This document shows, one piece after another, positions 52,028-63,540 of a DNA stretch of 64,000 nucleotides (positions within the stretch are counted from its first letter, which is position 1; every line of letters begins with the position of its first letter). Below the pieces are notes generated by a model, which ran no database searches, had not been told where the DNA came from, and was given only the letters and a program-made list of their open reading frames with translations. Location: positions 4,335,001 to 4,399,000 of the forward strand of contig NZ_CP126994.1 of assembly GCF_030252425.1 (NCBI RefSeq), in the 5' to 3' direction. Source of the DNA: Acidisoma sp. PAMC 29798. Lineage in GTDB: Bacteria; Pseudomonadota; Alphaproteobacteria; Acetobacterales; Acetobacteraceae. The position numbers and the translations under genes were made by a program.

Positions 52028-53257
52028 TTAAAGGCTCCCGCCCTTGCGGCCGACGGCAGCGCCGAGGCGCAGCCGCAGCGCTTGGAGCTTGATGAAGCCC
52101 TGGGCATCGACCTGATTATAGGCGCCCTGATCGTCCTCGAAGGTGACGACCTTGGCCGAGTAGAGGCTATGCGGGCTTTCGCGGCCGATGACGGTGACAT
52201 TGCCCTTATAGAGCTTCAGCCGCACGCGACCGGTGACGGAATGCTGGCTCTCATCGATCAGCGCCTGAAGCATCCGCCGCTCCGGGCTGAACCAGAAGCC
52301 GTTATAGATCATCTCGGCGTAGCGCGGCATCAGGCTGTCCTTGAGATGGGCGGCCTCGCGGTCCAGCGTGATGCTTTCGATACCGCGATGGGCGGCGAGC
52401 AGAATGGTCCCGCCCGGCGTCTCATAGATGCCGCGCGACTTCATGCCGACGAAGCGATTCTCGACCAGATCCAGCCGGCCGATGCCATTGGCGCGGCCAA
52501 GTTCATTGAGCCGCGTCAGCAGGGTGGCGGGGGACAGCGCTTCGCCATCGATCGCGACGGCGTCGCCCTTCGCGAAGTCCATGCTGATGACGGTGGGGGT
52601 GTCCGGCGCATCCTCGGGCCGGATGGTGCGCTGATAGACGATTTCATCGGCTTCGATGGAAGGGTCTTCCAGGATCTTGCCCTCGGAGGAGGAGTGCAGA
52701 AGATTGGCGTCCACCGAGAAGGGCGCCTCGCCGCGCTTGTCCTTGGTCACGGGGATCTGGTTCTGCTCGGCGAATTCGATCAGCCGCGTGCGGCTGGTGA
52801 GGTCCCATTCGCGCCAGGGCGCGATGACCGTCACATCGGGTTTGAGGGCGTAATAGGCGAGTTCGAACCGGACCTGGTCATTGCCCTTGCCGGTGGCGCC
52901 ATGGGCCACGGCGTCGGCCCCGACCATTTCGGCGATTTCGATCTGGCGCTGGGCGATGAGCGGCCGCGCAATGGAGGTGCCGAGCAGATATTGCCCCTCA
53001 TACAGCGTATTGGCGCGGAACATCGGAAAGACGAAGTCCTTCACGAAGGTCTCCCGCAGATCGTCTACGAAGATCTGCTTCACGCCCATCATCTCGGCCT
53101 TGCGGCGGGCGGGCTCCAACTCCTCACCCTGGCCAAGGTCGGCCGTGAAGGTCACGACCTCGCAGCCATAGGTGGTTTGCAGCCAGCGGAGGATGACGCT
53201 GGTATCGAGGCCGCCGGAATAGGCGAGCACGACTTTCTTTACGGATTTGGCGGCCAT
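52028..53257 (-). CDS. argG: Argininosuccinate synthase
   Basis: A 409-residue cytoplasmic enzyme that joins citrulline and aspartate using ATP in arginine synthesis. The N-type ATP pyrophosphatase loop [12 protein letters not shown] lies near the N-terminus, followed by [25 protein letters not shown] and [12 protein letters not shown]. The ATG at 53257 has GGAG upstream; a 20-codon upstream extension is not family-like. The methyltransferase pair follows on the same strand after 37 bases. argH is not in the window. Confidence 0.97.
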   Translation of the reverse strand: MAAKSVKKVVLAYSGGLDTSVILRWLQTTYGCEVVTFTADLGQGEELEPARRKAEMMGVKQIFVDDLRETFVKDFVFPMFRANTLYEGQYLLGTSIARPLIAQRQIEIAEMVGADAVAHGATGKGNDQVRFELAYYALKPDVTVIAPWREWDLTSRTRLIEFAEQNQIPVTKDKRGEAPFSVDANLLHSSSEGKILEDPSIEADEIVYQRTIRPEDAPDTPTVISMDFAKGDAVAIDGEALSPATLLTRLNELGRANGIGRLDLVENRFVGMKSRGIYETPGGTILLAAHRGIESITLDREAAHLKDSLMPRYAEMIYNGFWFSPERRMLQALIDESQHSVTGRVRLKLYKGNVTVIGRESPHSLYSAKVVTFEDDQGAYNQVDAQGFIKLQALRLRLGAAVGRKGGSL

Positions 53258-53343
53258 GGGGGGATCTCCAGACTGTCTGTTGCCCCGAGGCATAAGGTCG
53301 GGCCAGGGTGGCGGCAAGCGCCCGCATGACGATATGGAGTGCC

Positions 53344-54390
53344 ATGACCAAAAGGCGACGCATCCGGCGGGTTCTGGCCGGGCTCATTCTGCTGCTGATC
53401 CTGGTCGGCGCGGCCTGGACCGGCGTGTGGTTCATCGTGGCCGGCAGGCTTGCCGACCATCTGGCGGCCTGGGAGCAACAGGAAAAGGCGCAGGGCTGGA
53501 CCATCACGCATGGCACCCCCAGCCGCACCGGCTGGCCGATGGCGGCCGGCATCACCTTGCCCGATTTCTCCGTGACCGGCGGCGACGATATCCTGCCCGG
53601 CGGCATCGCCTGGAACGCTGAGGCGGTGACCCTGGCGCTCGATATCCGTCATCCCAATGATCTGTTCGTAGGCGTGACGGGGCGGGAGCAGATCCGCGTG
53701 GCCCAGGCCGCGCCGATTCCCTTTCAGGCGACGCGACTGACTGGGCAGGTGGAAATCCTGCCCGGCGATACGCCCGGCCTGGTCCAGACTCATGCCACCG
53801 GTGTTCTTGCCGCCTTCAATGGCGCGGCGCTTTCGGTGACAGACGTCAATGCCGCGCTGCGCGCCGATGGCAGTGCCGATGCCGAGCATGACGCGCTGAT
53901 CGTGGCCGCCACGGCGACCGGTATCGGTCTGCCACCGAGCGTCACGCACGCCTTGGGCTCGTCGGTGAAGACCTTCGCCTTCGATGCGGCGGTGACGGGA
54001 CCGGTGCCGCTGGCCGGGGCGGCGCCCGATCCTGTCGCCGCTGCGAATGGATGGCGCGATGCCGGCGGTAGCCTGACGCTGCGCGCGCTGCATCTTGATG
54101 ACGCGCCCCTGGTACTCGACGCGCAGGGCCGCTTTCAACTCGATGCCACGCTGAAACCCACAGGCGATCTCGCTGTTCATGCGGTGGGCCTCAATGCGAG
54201 CCTGGACCGAATGGCCGCCGCGCGCGATATTCCCCACTCCGTCGCGGTGGCGGTCAAAGCCATGCTGGGCCTGCTGATCACACCCGCCAATACGCTTTCG
54301 CCTGAGAAGGCACCGCTTGACGCGACTCTCTCCCTGCGGGACGGCCTGATCAGCCTCGGCGCCATCCCGCTCCTGCGGCTTCCCGACTGA
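53344..54390 (+). CDS. DUF2125 domain protein
   Basis: A 348-residue protein anchored by one N-terminal helix ([20 protein letters not shown]), with the rest predicted periplasmic and beta-rich. DUF2125 proteins are common in alphaproteobacteria and have no defined role. [18 protein letters not shown] and [13 protein letters not shown] fit the family. The ATG at 53344 has GGAG 5 bases upstream. hslO follows after 10 bases, so the two are probably co-transcribed. Confidence 0.85.
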   Translation: MTKRRRIRRVLAGLILLLILVGAAWTGVWFIVAGRLADHLAAWEQQEKAQGWTITHGTPSRTGWPMAAGITLPDFSVTGGDDILPGGIAWNAEAVTLALDIRHPNDLFVGVTGREQIRVAQAAPIPFQATRLTGQVEILPGDTPGLVQTHATGVLAAFNGAALSVTDVNAALRADGSADAEHDALIVAATATGIGLPPSVTHALGSSVKTFAFDAAVTGPVPLAGAAPDPVAAANGWRDAGGSLTLRALHLDDAPLVLDAQGRFQLDATLKPTGDLAVHAVGLNASLDRMAAARDIPHSVAVAVKAMLGLLITPANTLSPEKAPLDATLSLRDGLISLGAIPLLRLPD

Positions 54391-54400
54391 TGAGCATGCC

Positions 54401-55390
54401 ATGACCGATAGCCCCGCTTTCGTCGCCCCGGCCTTTCTCGATAGCGGCCGTCCGGCCGTGCCCGACATCGTTGTGCCGCGCGGGATCACGCCCTTCTACC
54501 TGCCCGGTCGCCCCGTGCGGGGCCGTTTGGTGCGCCTGGGCGCGCTCGCGGATGCGCTGCTGACGCGGCATGAGAATCATCCGGCCGTCACCCGCCTCGC
54601 CGGCAAGACCTTGGCGCTGACGGCGGCCCTCGCCACGGCGCTGAAGTTCAAGGGTACCTTCAGCATCCAAGCCAAAGGGGATGGCCCCGTCGATCTGCTG
54701 CTCGCGGACTGCACCGACCAGGGTGCGCTGCGCGGCTATGCCCGCGCCGATGCCGATCGGCTGCAGGCGACACTGGCCTTCGGCGAGGATCCGACCGATG
54801 CGGCGCTTTTGGGCAAGGGCTACCTCGCCTTCACAGTCGATCAGGGGCCTGAGACGGAGCGCCACCAGGGCATCGTCTCGATCGACGGTGAGACCATGAC
54901 GGACATGGCGCTGCACTACTTCGCGATCAGCGACCAGTTGCAATGCGACCTGCATATCGCCTGCGCCCAAACGCCGGCGGGCTGGCGCGCCAGCGCGTTG
55001 GTGTTGGAGCGCATCGCGCCGGGCGGGGAAGGCAACCTCACGGCCACCGAGTCCGAGCAGGACGAAGCCTGGAGCACCGCCAAGACCTTGGCTTCGACCA
55101 TCACGGCGGCTGAGCTTCTGGACGATACCCTGTCCCCCGAGCGGCTGCTGTATCGGCTGTTCCATACCGAGGGCGTGGCCGCCGACCTTGCCCGCGCGCT
55201 GGGCTATGGCTGTCGCTGCTCACGCGCCAAGCTCACCGGTATTCTCGAAGGATTCACGCCCGAGGAACTGGACGAGATGAGCACGGGACACGACATCGTC
55301 ATGACCTGCGAGTTCTGCAACGTCGATTTCCGGTTCCCCCGCGTGGATATCCGGGGTCAGACGGCAGACGGTTCTCGCGAGACGCCCTAA
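54401..55390 (+). CDS. hslO: Redox-regulated chaperone Hsp33
   Basis: A 329-residue chaperone activated by oxidation. The C-terminal zinc-binding redox switch is complete: CRC in YGCRCSRAK and CEFC in VMTCEFCNVDF. The N-terminal substrate-binding domain starts at about residue 20 (RGITPFYLPGRPVRGRLVRL). A short tail follows the zinc site. It is the second gene after DUF2125. Confidence 0.95.
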   Translation: MTDSPAFVAPAFLDSGRPAVPDIVVPRGITPFYLPGRPVRGRLVRLGALADALLTRHENHPAVTRLAGKTLALTAALATALKFKGTFSIQAKGDGPVDLLLADCTDQGALRGYARADADRLQATLAFGEDPTDAALLGKGYLAFTVDQGPETERHQGIVSIDGETMTDMALHYFAISDQLQCDLHIACAQTPAGWRASALVLERIAPGGEGNLTATESEQDEAWSTAKTLASTITAAELLDDTLSPERLLYRLFHTEGVAADLARALGYGCRCSRAKLTGILEGFTPEELDEMSTGHDIVMTCEFCNVDFRFPRVDIRGQTADGSRETP

Positions 55391-55424
55391 ACCTTATCCA
55401 GCCTGCGATTTAGGAGAAGACCCG

Positions 55425-56459
55425 TTGAGACGCTCCCCCTTCCGTCACATGATGCTCGGCGCCTGCCTGATGGCGCCCTTCCTGCTGGCCGGCTGCGCCG
55501 GAGGGGATGAGGGCGTACCGCAGAGCTTTCCGCCGCTCCGCTATACCTATCTCGCGCCACTATCGCTCAATGTCGGGCAGATCGTGACGCAGGTTCTGTA
55601 TGTCCCGGCGGCCGACGGTAGCAGCGTCGATGCCATGAGCCCTGAATCGCCCCTCGATGCGGCGCGGCAGTTGATCCAGGATCGCCTGGTCGCAGGCGGT
55701 GGTGGCGGCATCGCGACCGTCACCATCAACAGCGCGTCCTTGACCCGGGTGACCGACACGGTGGTCGGCAATATCTCCATCCATCTCACGGTGCGCTCGG
55801 CCGATGGGCGCAGCAGCGGTGTTGTGGATGCCACGGCCACCCGCACTGGAACGACGCCGGCCGATACCAGCCCCGATGCCATGCGCGCCTTCCTGTATCA
55901 GCTGACGCAGCAGTTGGTCAGCGCCGAGAATGTCGAGCTTGAGTATCAGATTCGCCAGCGTTTGGGGTCGTGGCTCGTCGGCGGTGGGGCTTCGGCCGTC
56001 GGTGGTCCGGCGGCGCCGATCCCGGTGCAGGCGCAGGACCTTGGCGGCGCATCTGCGCCGGTGGCCATGCCGAGCACGGGCGGTCCGACGCCGCTGATCG
56101 CGCCCGCACCGATGGGCACGGCGGCCCCGATGCCGCAGTTGGTGGCACCGTCGCAACTCACGACGCCGACCCCCGCACCAATGGCCATGCCGATGACGAT
56201 GCCTGCGGTATCTGCGCCAGCGGTCGCGCCGGAGCCGCCGACGGTGGAGATGCCGAGCGGCAGCGTCGGTCTGCCCGAGGGCAATCCCGTGCCGCAATAC
56301 GTGCCGCCGCCGGCCGCAACGACCGCGCCGGTATCGTTGACACCCGCGACCAGCACGCCGCCGCCGAGTGCGGTTCCGATGCCGACGCCCGCGCCCGCGC
56401 CGGCAGCACCTGCGTCCAGCAGCGCCTTGCCGCCCTTGCCGGCCGGCATCACGCCGTAA
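55425..56459 (+). CDS. Lipoprotein with Pro/Ala-rich C-terminus (TTG start)
   Basis: A 344-residue predicted lipoprotein. The signal ends in a lipobox LLAGC (Cys about residue 25), followed by GGDEG, which does not look like an inner-membrane retention signal. Residues 35-185 form one compact domain (PLSLNVGQIVTQVLYVPAAD, later LYQLTQQLVSAENVELEYQI). Residues 190-344 are a low-complexity Pro/Ala/Thr/Met region suited to span the periplasm. The start is TTG at 55425, supported by TAGGAG 8 bases upstream; no ATG or GTG fits better. Function unknown. Confidence 0.8.
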   Translation: MRRSPFRHMMLGACLMAPFLLAGCAGGDEGVPQSFPPLRYTYLAPLSLNVGQIVTQVLYVPAADGSSVDAMSPESPLDAARQLIQDRLVAGGGGGIATVTINSASLTRVTDTVVGNISIHLTVRSADGRSSGVVDATATRTGTTPADTSPDAMRAFLYQLTQQLVSAENVELEYQIRQRLGSWLVGGGASAVGGPAAPIPVQAQDLGGASAPVAMPSTGGPTPLIAPAPMGTAAPMPQLVAPSQLTTPTPAPMAMPMTMPAVSAPAVAPEPPTVEMPSGSVGLPEGNPVPQYVPPPAATTAPVSLTPATSTPPPSAVPMPTPAPAPAAPASSSALPPLPAGITP

Positions 56460-56466
56460 CTCTCAC

Positions 56467-56534
56467 GGCGGAATGCGCTACGCTTTTCCGCCCTACACGT
56501 TCACGTAGGGTGGAAGAGCGAAGCGTATTCCACC
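56467..56534. repeat. 68-bp palindromic intergenic repeat, copy 1
   Basis: An imperfect inverted repeat beginning GGCGGAATGCGCTACGC and ending GAAGCGTATTCCACC, with arms around a central CCCTACACG/CGTAGGG. It fills the 91-base gap between the convergent lipoprotein and tldD genes. A second copy of the same length lies at 62175-62242 in the same kind of site. It probably serves as a bidirectional terminator or RNA 3'-end stabiliser. Confidence 0.85.
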
Positions 56535-56550
56535 AATGTGATTGTCTTGT

Positions 56551-58002
56551 TTACCCCGCCGTGCCGCCGATGGTGAGGCCGGCCATCTTCATATGCGGCT
56601 GGCCAACGCCCACCGGGACGCCCTGGCCCTGCTTGCCGCAGGTCCCGATACCCGGATCGAGGGCGAGGTCGTTCCCGATCATCTCGACCTTGGTCAGCGC
56701 ATCCGGCCCATTGCCGATGATGGTCGCGCCCTTCACCGGCGCGCCGATTTTGCCGTCCTCGATCATGTAGGCCTCGCTCGCCGAGAAGACGAACTTGCCC
56801 GAGGTGATATCGACCTGGCCGCCGCCGAAATTCACGGCATAGAGACCGCGCTTGACCGAGCGGATCATTTCCTCGGCGGTGTTCGGGCCATTGAGCATGA
56901 TGGTATTGGTCATGCGCGGCATCGGCGCATGGGCATAGGATTGCCGCCGGCCATTGCCGGTGGCGCGCATGCCCATCAGCCGGGCGTTCATCCGGTCCTG
57001 AATGAAGCCGACCAGGATGCCGTCTTCGATCATCGTCGTGCGGCTGGTGGGCGTGCCTTCGTCATCCACCGTCAGGCTGCCACGGCGATCCGGCAAAGTG
57101 CCGTCATCCACCACCGTCACGCCGGGGCTCGCGATGCGCTGACCGAGCAGGCCCGAAAAGGCCGAGGTCTTCTTGCGGTTGAAATCACCTTCGAGGCCGT
57201 GGCCGATCGCCTCATGCAGCAGAATGCCGGGCCAGCCATTGCCGAGCACGACTTCCATCTCACCCGCCGGGGCCGCGACGCTGTCGAGATTGAGGCGCGC
57301 CTGACGCAGCGCCTCATCGGCCGCACCACGCCAGACGGCGCCGTCCATGACATGGCTATAGCTGAAGCGCCCGCCGGTGCCGTGGCTTCCCGTCTCGCGG
57401 CGACCATTATGCTCGATCACCACACTGACATTGAGCCGCACCAGGGGGCGCAGATCGGCAACGCGGCTGCCATCGGCGCGCAGGATTTGCACCGCCTGCC
57501 ACTCTCCATACATCGACGCCATCACTTGCGTGACGCGAGGATCGAGGGCGCGGGCATAGGCGTCGATTTCCGACAACAGAGCGGCGCGCACCGAAAACTC
57601 GGTGGTGCGAAGCGGATTATCTCCGGAATAGAGGCGCTGATTGGTGGCGCGGGGCGCTGCGTTGAACTCGCCCGCATGGCCGCCGCGCACGGTGCGTACG
57701 CTTTCGGCGGCGCGGCGCAGCGCGTCATGCGACAGCTCGCCGGCATGGGCATAGCCGGTCGCCTCGCCGGAGACGGCGCGCAGGCCGAAGCCGAGTGTGG
57801 TGTCGGAACTCGCGGTGCGAATGCGCCCGTCTTCGAGGGCGAGGGCCTCACTCTCCCGGTATTCCAGGAACAGCTCGCCGTCATCGGCGCCGTCTAGCGT
57901 CTGGGCGACCAGGGTTTCGGCTTCCTGGCGGTCGAACCGGCCGCCATCCTGCCCGAAGAACAGGCCGTCCGTCGTGTCCAATGGGGTCGCCAAGGGCTGC
58001 AT
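56551..58002 (-). CDS. tldD: Metalloprotease TldD
   Basis: A 483-residue zinc protease subunit of the TldD/TldE (PmbA) pair that trims small peptides such as microcins or cofactor precursors. The HExxxH motif is in LLHEAIGHGLEGDFNR. Also typical are TSSDTTLGFGLRAVSGE near the N-terminus and VGFIQDRMNARLMGMRATGN. The ATG at 58002 follows CTAGGT. A 13-codon upstream extension would overlap ctaA and is not family-like. tldE is not in the window. ctaA ends 10 bases upstream, so they may be co-transcribed. Confidence 0.95.
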   Translation of the reverse strand: MQPLATPLDTTDGLFFGQDGGRFDRQEAETLVAQTLDGADDGELFLEYRESEALALEDGRIRTASSDTTLGFGLRAVSGEATGYAHAGELSHDALRRAAESVRTVRGGHAGEFNAAPRATNQRLYSGDNPLRTTEFSVRAALLSEIDAYARALDPRVTQVMASMYGEWQAVQILRADGSRVADLRPLVRLNVSVVIEHNGRRETGSHGTGGRFSYSHVMDGAVWRGAADEALRQARLNLDSVAAPAGEMEVVLGNGWPGILLHEAIGHGLEGDFNRKKTSAFSGLLGQRIASPGVTVVDDGTLPDRRGSLTVDDEGTPTSRTTMIEDGILVGFIQDRMNARLMGMRATGNGRRQSYAHAPMPRMTNTIMLNGPNTAEEMIRSVKRGLYAVNFGGGQVDITSGKFVFSASEAYMIEDGKIGAPVKGATIIGNGPDALTKVEMIGNDLALDPGIGTCGKQGQGVPVGVGQPHMKMAGLTIGGTAG

Positions 58003-58012
58003 TGCGAATGAC

Positions 58013-59107
58013 CTAGGTAAGAGAATAGCGACGGGCGCCACGCAGGCTGTGGAGGGCGATCATGCCCGCACTCAGAAGGAGAACGGCCACGACCTGATGC
58101 AGGGTCGCGAGATCGACCGGCACCCTCAGCACCAATGTGGAGACGCCAAGGACATATTGCACCACCACTGTCGCGCCGAGGGCAAGCATCGCGTCACGCG
58201 GGCCATGCGGCAACAGCAACCGGCGGCTGGTACCCCAGACCGCCGCGATCAACGCCGTGATCGCCGTACAGGTGGCGAGCAGACGGTGGTCGAACTGGAT
58301 GGCGGCGAGGTTCTGGAACCAATTGAGCCAAAAGGGCGTGAGATGCGCATAGCCCGGCGGCACCACATGCCCGTCCATCAATGGGAAGGTGTTGAAGACG
58401 TAGCCGGCGCGACTGCCGGCGGTGAAGCCACCCGCAATGATGGTGACGGCGGTGAGCGTGACGACGACGCGGATCAACGTCCGCAGACCAACGGCCCCCG
58501 GGACCGCGACGGGCACCGGCGCCCATTCGGTCAGCGCCACCCATAGGATGGCGGCATAGAGCACTAGGGCCAGGGTCAGGTGAGCGACGAGCCGGATCGT
58601 TGCGACATGCTCGGAATCCGGAAAGAAGCCGGAGGCGACCATGAACCAGCCGACGAAGCCCTGCATGGCGCCGAGGAAGAAGATGACGATCAGTCCGGGC
58701 AGCAGGCGACTGCGGATCTGGCCGGTGACGGCGAAGTAGATCAGGGGCAGCAGGAAGGCGATGCCGGTGAGCCGACCCCAGAACCGGTGAATCCATTCCA
58801 GCCAGAAGATCTGTTGAAAGCCGGACAGGCCGAAGCCTTCATGCTGCAGTTTGTATTGGGGAATGGTCTTGTAGATGTCGAACAGATGCTCCCACTGCGC
58901 GTGAGACAGCGGTGGCAGGATGCCGCTGATCGGCGCCCATTCCATGATGGACAGGCCCGAACCAGTGAGGCGTGTGGCGCCCCCGAGGGCGATCATGCCC
59001 AGCAGCATGAAGCAGATGATGAAGAGCCAGACCGAGACGGCCCGCCGCGAGCGGGCCATGGGAACGGCATCCTGGCGGCCGTGGGCAAGTGCGAGATCAA
59101 GGGACAT
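58013..59107 (-). CDS. ctaA: Heme A synthase (COX15/CtaA type 2)
   Basis: A 364-residue inner-membrane monooxygenase with eight predicted helices, converting heme O to heme A for cytochrome oxidase. Family features are GGATRLTGSGLSIMEW near residue 42, the heme-binding WLEWIHRFWGRLTG and a second pair of His including AIQFDHRLLA in the C-terminal half. Its presence implies an aa3-type terminal oxidase elsewhere in the genome. Confidence 0.95.
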   Translation of the reverse strand: MSLDLALAHGRQDAVPMARSRRAVSVWLFIICFMLLGMIALGGATRLTGSGLSIMEWAPISGILPPLSHAQWEHLFDIYKTIPQYKLQHEGFGLSGFQQIFWLEWIHRFWGRLTGIAFLLPLIYFAVTGQIRSRLLPGLIVIFFLGAMQGFVGWFMVASGFFPDSEHVATIRLVAHLTLALVLYAAILWVALTEWAPVPVAVPGAVGLRTLIRVVVTLTAVTIIAGGFTAGSRAGYVFNTFPLMDGHVVPPGYAHLTPFWLNWFQNLAAIQFDHRLLATCTAITALIAAVWGTSRRLLLPHGPRDAMLALGATVVVQYVLGVSTLVLRVPVDLATLHQVVAVLLLSAGMIALHSLRGARRYSLT

Positions 59108-59201
59108 GGACCCATATAGCGGCTTCTTGCGTCCCTCGATAACCTATCTCAAGGAATGACAGGTCCTCGGCGTTTTGCGGGTTACGCCGTTCACAGTCAT
59201 G

Positions 59202-59465
59202 TCAGTGCAAGGCGAGGCTGTGGTCGACATGCCGCCAGGCCGGCGGCGCGATGAGGGTGCCGGCAGCCGCGACACGCACGGAATGCAGCGCGCCTTCCAA
59301 CTCCCGCGACCAGAAATCCAGGAACTTCTTCAACGCAGGGAAATCCGGCGCGCGGTCCATATCCTGCCAGACATAGCTTTGCAGAACGGCTGGATGGTCG
59401 GGCAGGCGGTAGAGGATTTCGGCAGTGGTCAGGCGGTAATCACGAAGCTGGAGGGCCAGGCTCAT
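59202..59465 (-). CDS. usg: Usg family protein
   Basis: An 87-residue alphaproteobacterial protein of unknown function, named after a gene near the tryptophan operon in some species. The family blocks YRLTTAEILYRLPDHPAVLQ, YVWQDMDRAPDFPALKKFLD and FWSRELEGALHSVRVA are almost complete. The start at 59465 (MSLALQL) is preferred over the frame opening at 59516. trp genes are not nearby here. Divergent from groES. Confidence 0.9.
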   Translation of the reverse strand: MSLALQLRDYRLTTAEILYRLPDHPAVLQSYVWQDMDRAPDFPALKKFLDFWSRELEGALHSVRVAAAGTLIAPPAWRHVDHSLALH

Positions 59466-59555
59466 CCTATCGTCCTTTGCTGCGAAGCCACGGATGACAG
59501 GACGATGACAAAACAATGCCGCCCAAACAACAAAAAACGTATCATTGTCAGCAGG

Positions 59556-59582
59556 TTAGCACTCTTCGACGACGACTGCTGC
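59556..59582 (+). promoter_or_regulatory. Degenerate CIRCE-like element upstream of the groESL promoter
   Basis: The left half is the exact CIRCE consensus TTAGCACTC, followed by a 9-base spacer and GACTGCTGC, which matches GAGTGCTAA at 6 of 9 positions. It lies just upstream of the -35 hexamer, 64 bases before the good CIRCE. It could be a weak second HrcA site or a decayed one. Confidence 0.5.
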
Positions 59583-59589
59583 TGGATGC

Positions 59590-59618
59590 TTGACAGCGGA
59601 ATAGGCATTTCTTAGATG
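59590..59618 (+). promoter_or_regulatory. groESL promoter (sigma70-type)
   Basis: TTGACA (59590-59595) with a 17-base spacer to TAGATG (59613-59618). The -35 is perfect consensus. The CIRCE operator begins directly after the -10, so HrcA binding there would block the start site. Confidence 0.7.
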
Positions 59619-59619
59619 G

Positions 59620-59646
59620 TTGGCACTCTCACGAAGAGAGTGCCAA
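59620..59646 (+). promoter_or_regulatory. CIRCE operator (HrcA binding site)
   Basis: TTGGCACTC-N9-GAGTGCCAA, a perfect inverted repeat extended by GG/CC on each side (59618-59648). It is the standard heat-shock operator of groESL. It differs from the consensus TTAGCACTC by G for A in both arms, keeping symmetry. The groES ATG is 78 bases downstream. Confidence 0.95.
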
Positions 59647-59723
59647 CCGCGCTGGACGGTGCCGCTGCTCAAGGGCCTCCCGCGCGGAGCAAAAGCTCAA
59701 CAGCCCATTCAGGAGCGATCCGA

Positions 59724-61722
<1,999 letters not shown>

Positions 61723-61755
61723 AAGCCGACCGCCTGGCGTTGAGTCTTGCTGTCA

Positions 61756-61781
61756 GGGGCGGGATTTTTCCCGCCCCTTTT
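61756..61781 (+). terminator. Intrinsic terminator of groESL
   Basis: Stem GGGGCGGGA, loop TTTT, complementary TCCCGCCCC, then TTTT. It starts 34 bases after the groEL stop. Confidence 0.92.
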
Positions 61782-61957
61782 CGTTTCTGCCCATGGGGAG
61801 CCAATCCCAATTGACAAGGGCCGGCGTTTTCTGCATGGGTGATGAGCGAGCGATTTCCGGCCTGTCTTGTTGCGCCTCCGCCCAAGCGGTGCTGCCAAGC
61901 TTTCAGGCCCCGGGTGTTGAGCGGCGCGGTTTTATTCGAGACGGGGATAGTTACGCT

Positions 61958-62161
61958 ATGGCGATCGGCACTGTGAAGTGGTTCAACACCACGAAGGGTT
62001 TTGGCTTCATCATGCCCCAGGACGGCGGCAAGGACGTTTTCGTCCATATCACAGCCGTCCAGGCAGCCGGTCTTCGCGGCCTCAATGAGGGCCAGAAGGT
62101 CAGCTACGATGTGGCGATGGAGCGCGGCAAGGCCGCCGCCACCAACCTCAAGGCGATCTGA
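61958..62161 (+). CDS. Cold-shock protein (CspA family)
   Basis: A 67-residue OB-fold RNA/DNA-binding protein with RNP1 KGFGFI and RNP2 VFVHI, beginning [15 protein letters not shown]. Its length is standard. The frame is open back into groEL, but the ATG at 61958 is the family start. The 170-base leader between the groEL terminator and the gene has a perfect TTGACA at 61811 without a convincing -10. A long leader is typical of cold-shock mRNAs. A 68-bp palindromic repeat follows. Confidence 0.97.
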   Translation: MAIGTVKWFNTTKGFGFIMPQDGGKDVFVHITAVQAAGLRGLNEGQKVSYDVAMERGKAAATNLKAI

Positions 62162-62174
62162 TTTAGGATTGGTT

Positions 62175-62242
62175 GGTGGAATAGGCTGCGCTTTTCCCCC
62201 CTACGACGTGATGTAGGGCGGAAAAGCGAAGCGTTATCCGCC
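62175..62242. repeat. 68-bp palindromic intergenic repeat, copy 2
   Basis: It begins GGTGGAATAGGCTGCGC and ends GAAGCGTTATCCGCC, with a central CCCTACGACG/GTAGGG. It has the same length and the same orientation of unequal arms as copy 1 (56467-56534), with only scattered substitutions. It lies in the 91-base gap between the convergent cold-shock and GT4 genes. Confidence 0.85.
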
Positions 62243-62252
62243 AAATACGCCG

Positions 62253-63305
62253 TTAGCGGACCAAGCGCAGCTTGGGCCGGCGCGCGGCCGAGATATTCCG
62301 GTAGATCGACAGATAGTCATCGGCCATCCGGCGCGACGTAAAGCGCTTCTCGAAGGTGGCGCGAACCGTCGCCCGTGACAGAGACGATAGGCGCCGCGTC
62401 GCGGCGATGGCGCTCATCTCATCTTCGACGACAAAGCCCGTCACGCCCTCGTCGATAATTTCCGGCACCGAGCCGTGGTTATAAGCAATGACCGGCGTGC
62501 CGCAGGCCATGGCTTCGATCATCACAAGGCCAAAGGGTTCCGGCCAATCGATCGGCATCAGCAGGGCCTTCGCGCCGCTGAGGAAGGCCGGCTTCTGCGC
62601 CTCGTTGATCTCACCCACCAATTCGACGCCACCCTCGGCGATCATCGGCTTGATGACCGCCTCGAAATACTCGGCATCGACCTTATCGATCTTGGCCGCC
62701 ATCTTCAGCGGCATGCCGGCGGCACGCGCGATGCGAATGGCGCGATCCGGGCGCTTCTCCGGGCAGATGCGGCCGAGGAAGGCGAGGTAGGTCTGCTCGC
62801 CGCCCTGCGGCGTCAGCAGATCGGCGGGCAGGCCATGCAGCACCGTGCCGACATAATTCGCTTCCTGGAGCGGCCGACGCTGCGATTCCGAAATCGATAC
62901 GACGTTCATGTTCGGCAGCGCCGCATAGACCGGCTTCAGCTCCGGCAGATCGAGACGGCCGTGCAGCGTCGTCACATAAGGAATGTTGTGTCGCGCAAAG
63001 AGGGACGCGGGCCAATAATCGAGATGAAAATGCAACACGTCGAACTCATCCGCCCGCTGGCGCACCCGCTCCAAAAGCAGGGCGAGGGGGGCGGACCAAT
63101 CGCGAATGGTGGGGTCGAGCCGCAGGGCTTGCGGCCAGACCGCGTCCAACTCGGCGTTGGTCACGGAATCGCCACTCGCGAACAGCGTGACCTCGTGACC
63201 GAGATCGACCAGCTCTTCCGTGAGATAGGAAACCACCCGCTCCGTCCCGCCATAGAACTTGGGGGGAACCGCTTCGGCCAAGGGAGCAATCTGCGCAATC
63301 CGCAT
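62253..63305 (-). CDS. Glycosyltransferase family 4 protein
   Basis: A 350-residue GT-B enzyme. The N-terminal acceptor domain begins MRIAQIAPLAEAVPPKFYGG, followed by TERVV. The GT4 nucleotide-sugar region is EPFGLVMIEAMACGTPVIAY (E-x7-E motif), and YLAFLGRICPEKRPDRAIRI marks the linker. The ATG at 63305 has AGGAG 9 bases upstream; the longer frame to 63407 adds low-complexity sequence. No glycan partner lies next to it, so the acceptor is unknown. Confidence 0.93.
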   Translation of the reverse strand: MRIAQIAPLAEAVPPKFYGGTERVVSYLTEELVDLGHEVTLFASGDSVTNAELDAVWPQALRLDPTIRDWSAPLALLLERVRQRADEFDVLHFHLDYWPASLFARHNIPYVTTLHGRLDLPELKPVYAALPNMNVVSISESQRRPLQEANYVGTVLHGLPADLLTPQGGEQTYLAFLGRICPEKRPDRAIRIARAAGMPLKMAAKIDKVDAEYFEAVIKPMIAEGGVELVGEINEAQKPAFLSGAKALLMPIDWPEPFGLVMIEAMACGTPVIAYNHGSVPEIIDEGVTGFVVEDEMSAIAATRRLSSLSRATVRATFEKRFTSRRMADDYLSIYRNISAARRPKLRLVR

Positions 63306-63479
63306 CTGTTCAGTCTCCTGCGTGGAACGGCTATCTGCCTTGCTGAACAAACAGATAGGAGGAGATCGCGGCAACGGTGGGGCGGACGCGTGCCGCAGTT
63401 GCGGCATGACGCCATAAATCCATGATTCATCTGGATTTAATTGTTTTCACATTTCGGTGGACTGGCAAATCGGACAAAG

Positions 63480-63512
63480 AAAAAGCCCGCCGGGCGAACC
63501 CGCGGGCTTTTT
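63480..63512 (-). terminator. Intrinsic terminator of rpsU (bidirectional)
   Basis: AAAAAGCCCGC, an 11-base loop and GCGGGCTTTTT. The A-run and T-run on both sides allow termination in either direction. It lies 29 bases beyond the rpsU stop. Confidence 0.88.
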
Positions 63513-63540
63513 CAAACACGAAGCTTATGGCAAAGGCGAA

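Noticed and set aside
55990-56459. Repetitive GC-rich 3' part of the lipoprotein gene as a possible CRISPR or tandem repeat array
   Set aside because: The repeats are irregular Pro/Ala/Met codons with no constant unit or spacers. No CRISPR array was seen anywhere in the window.
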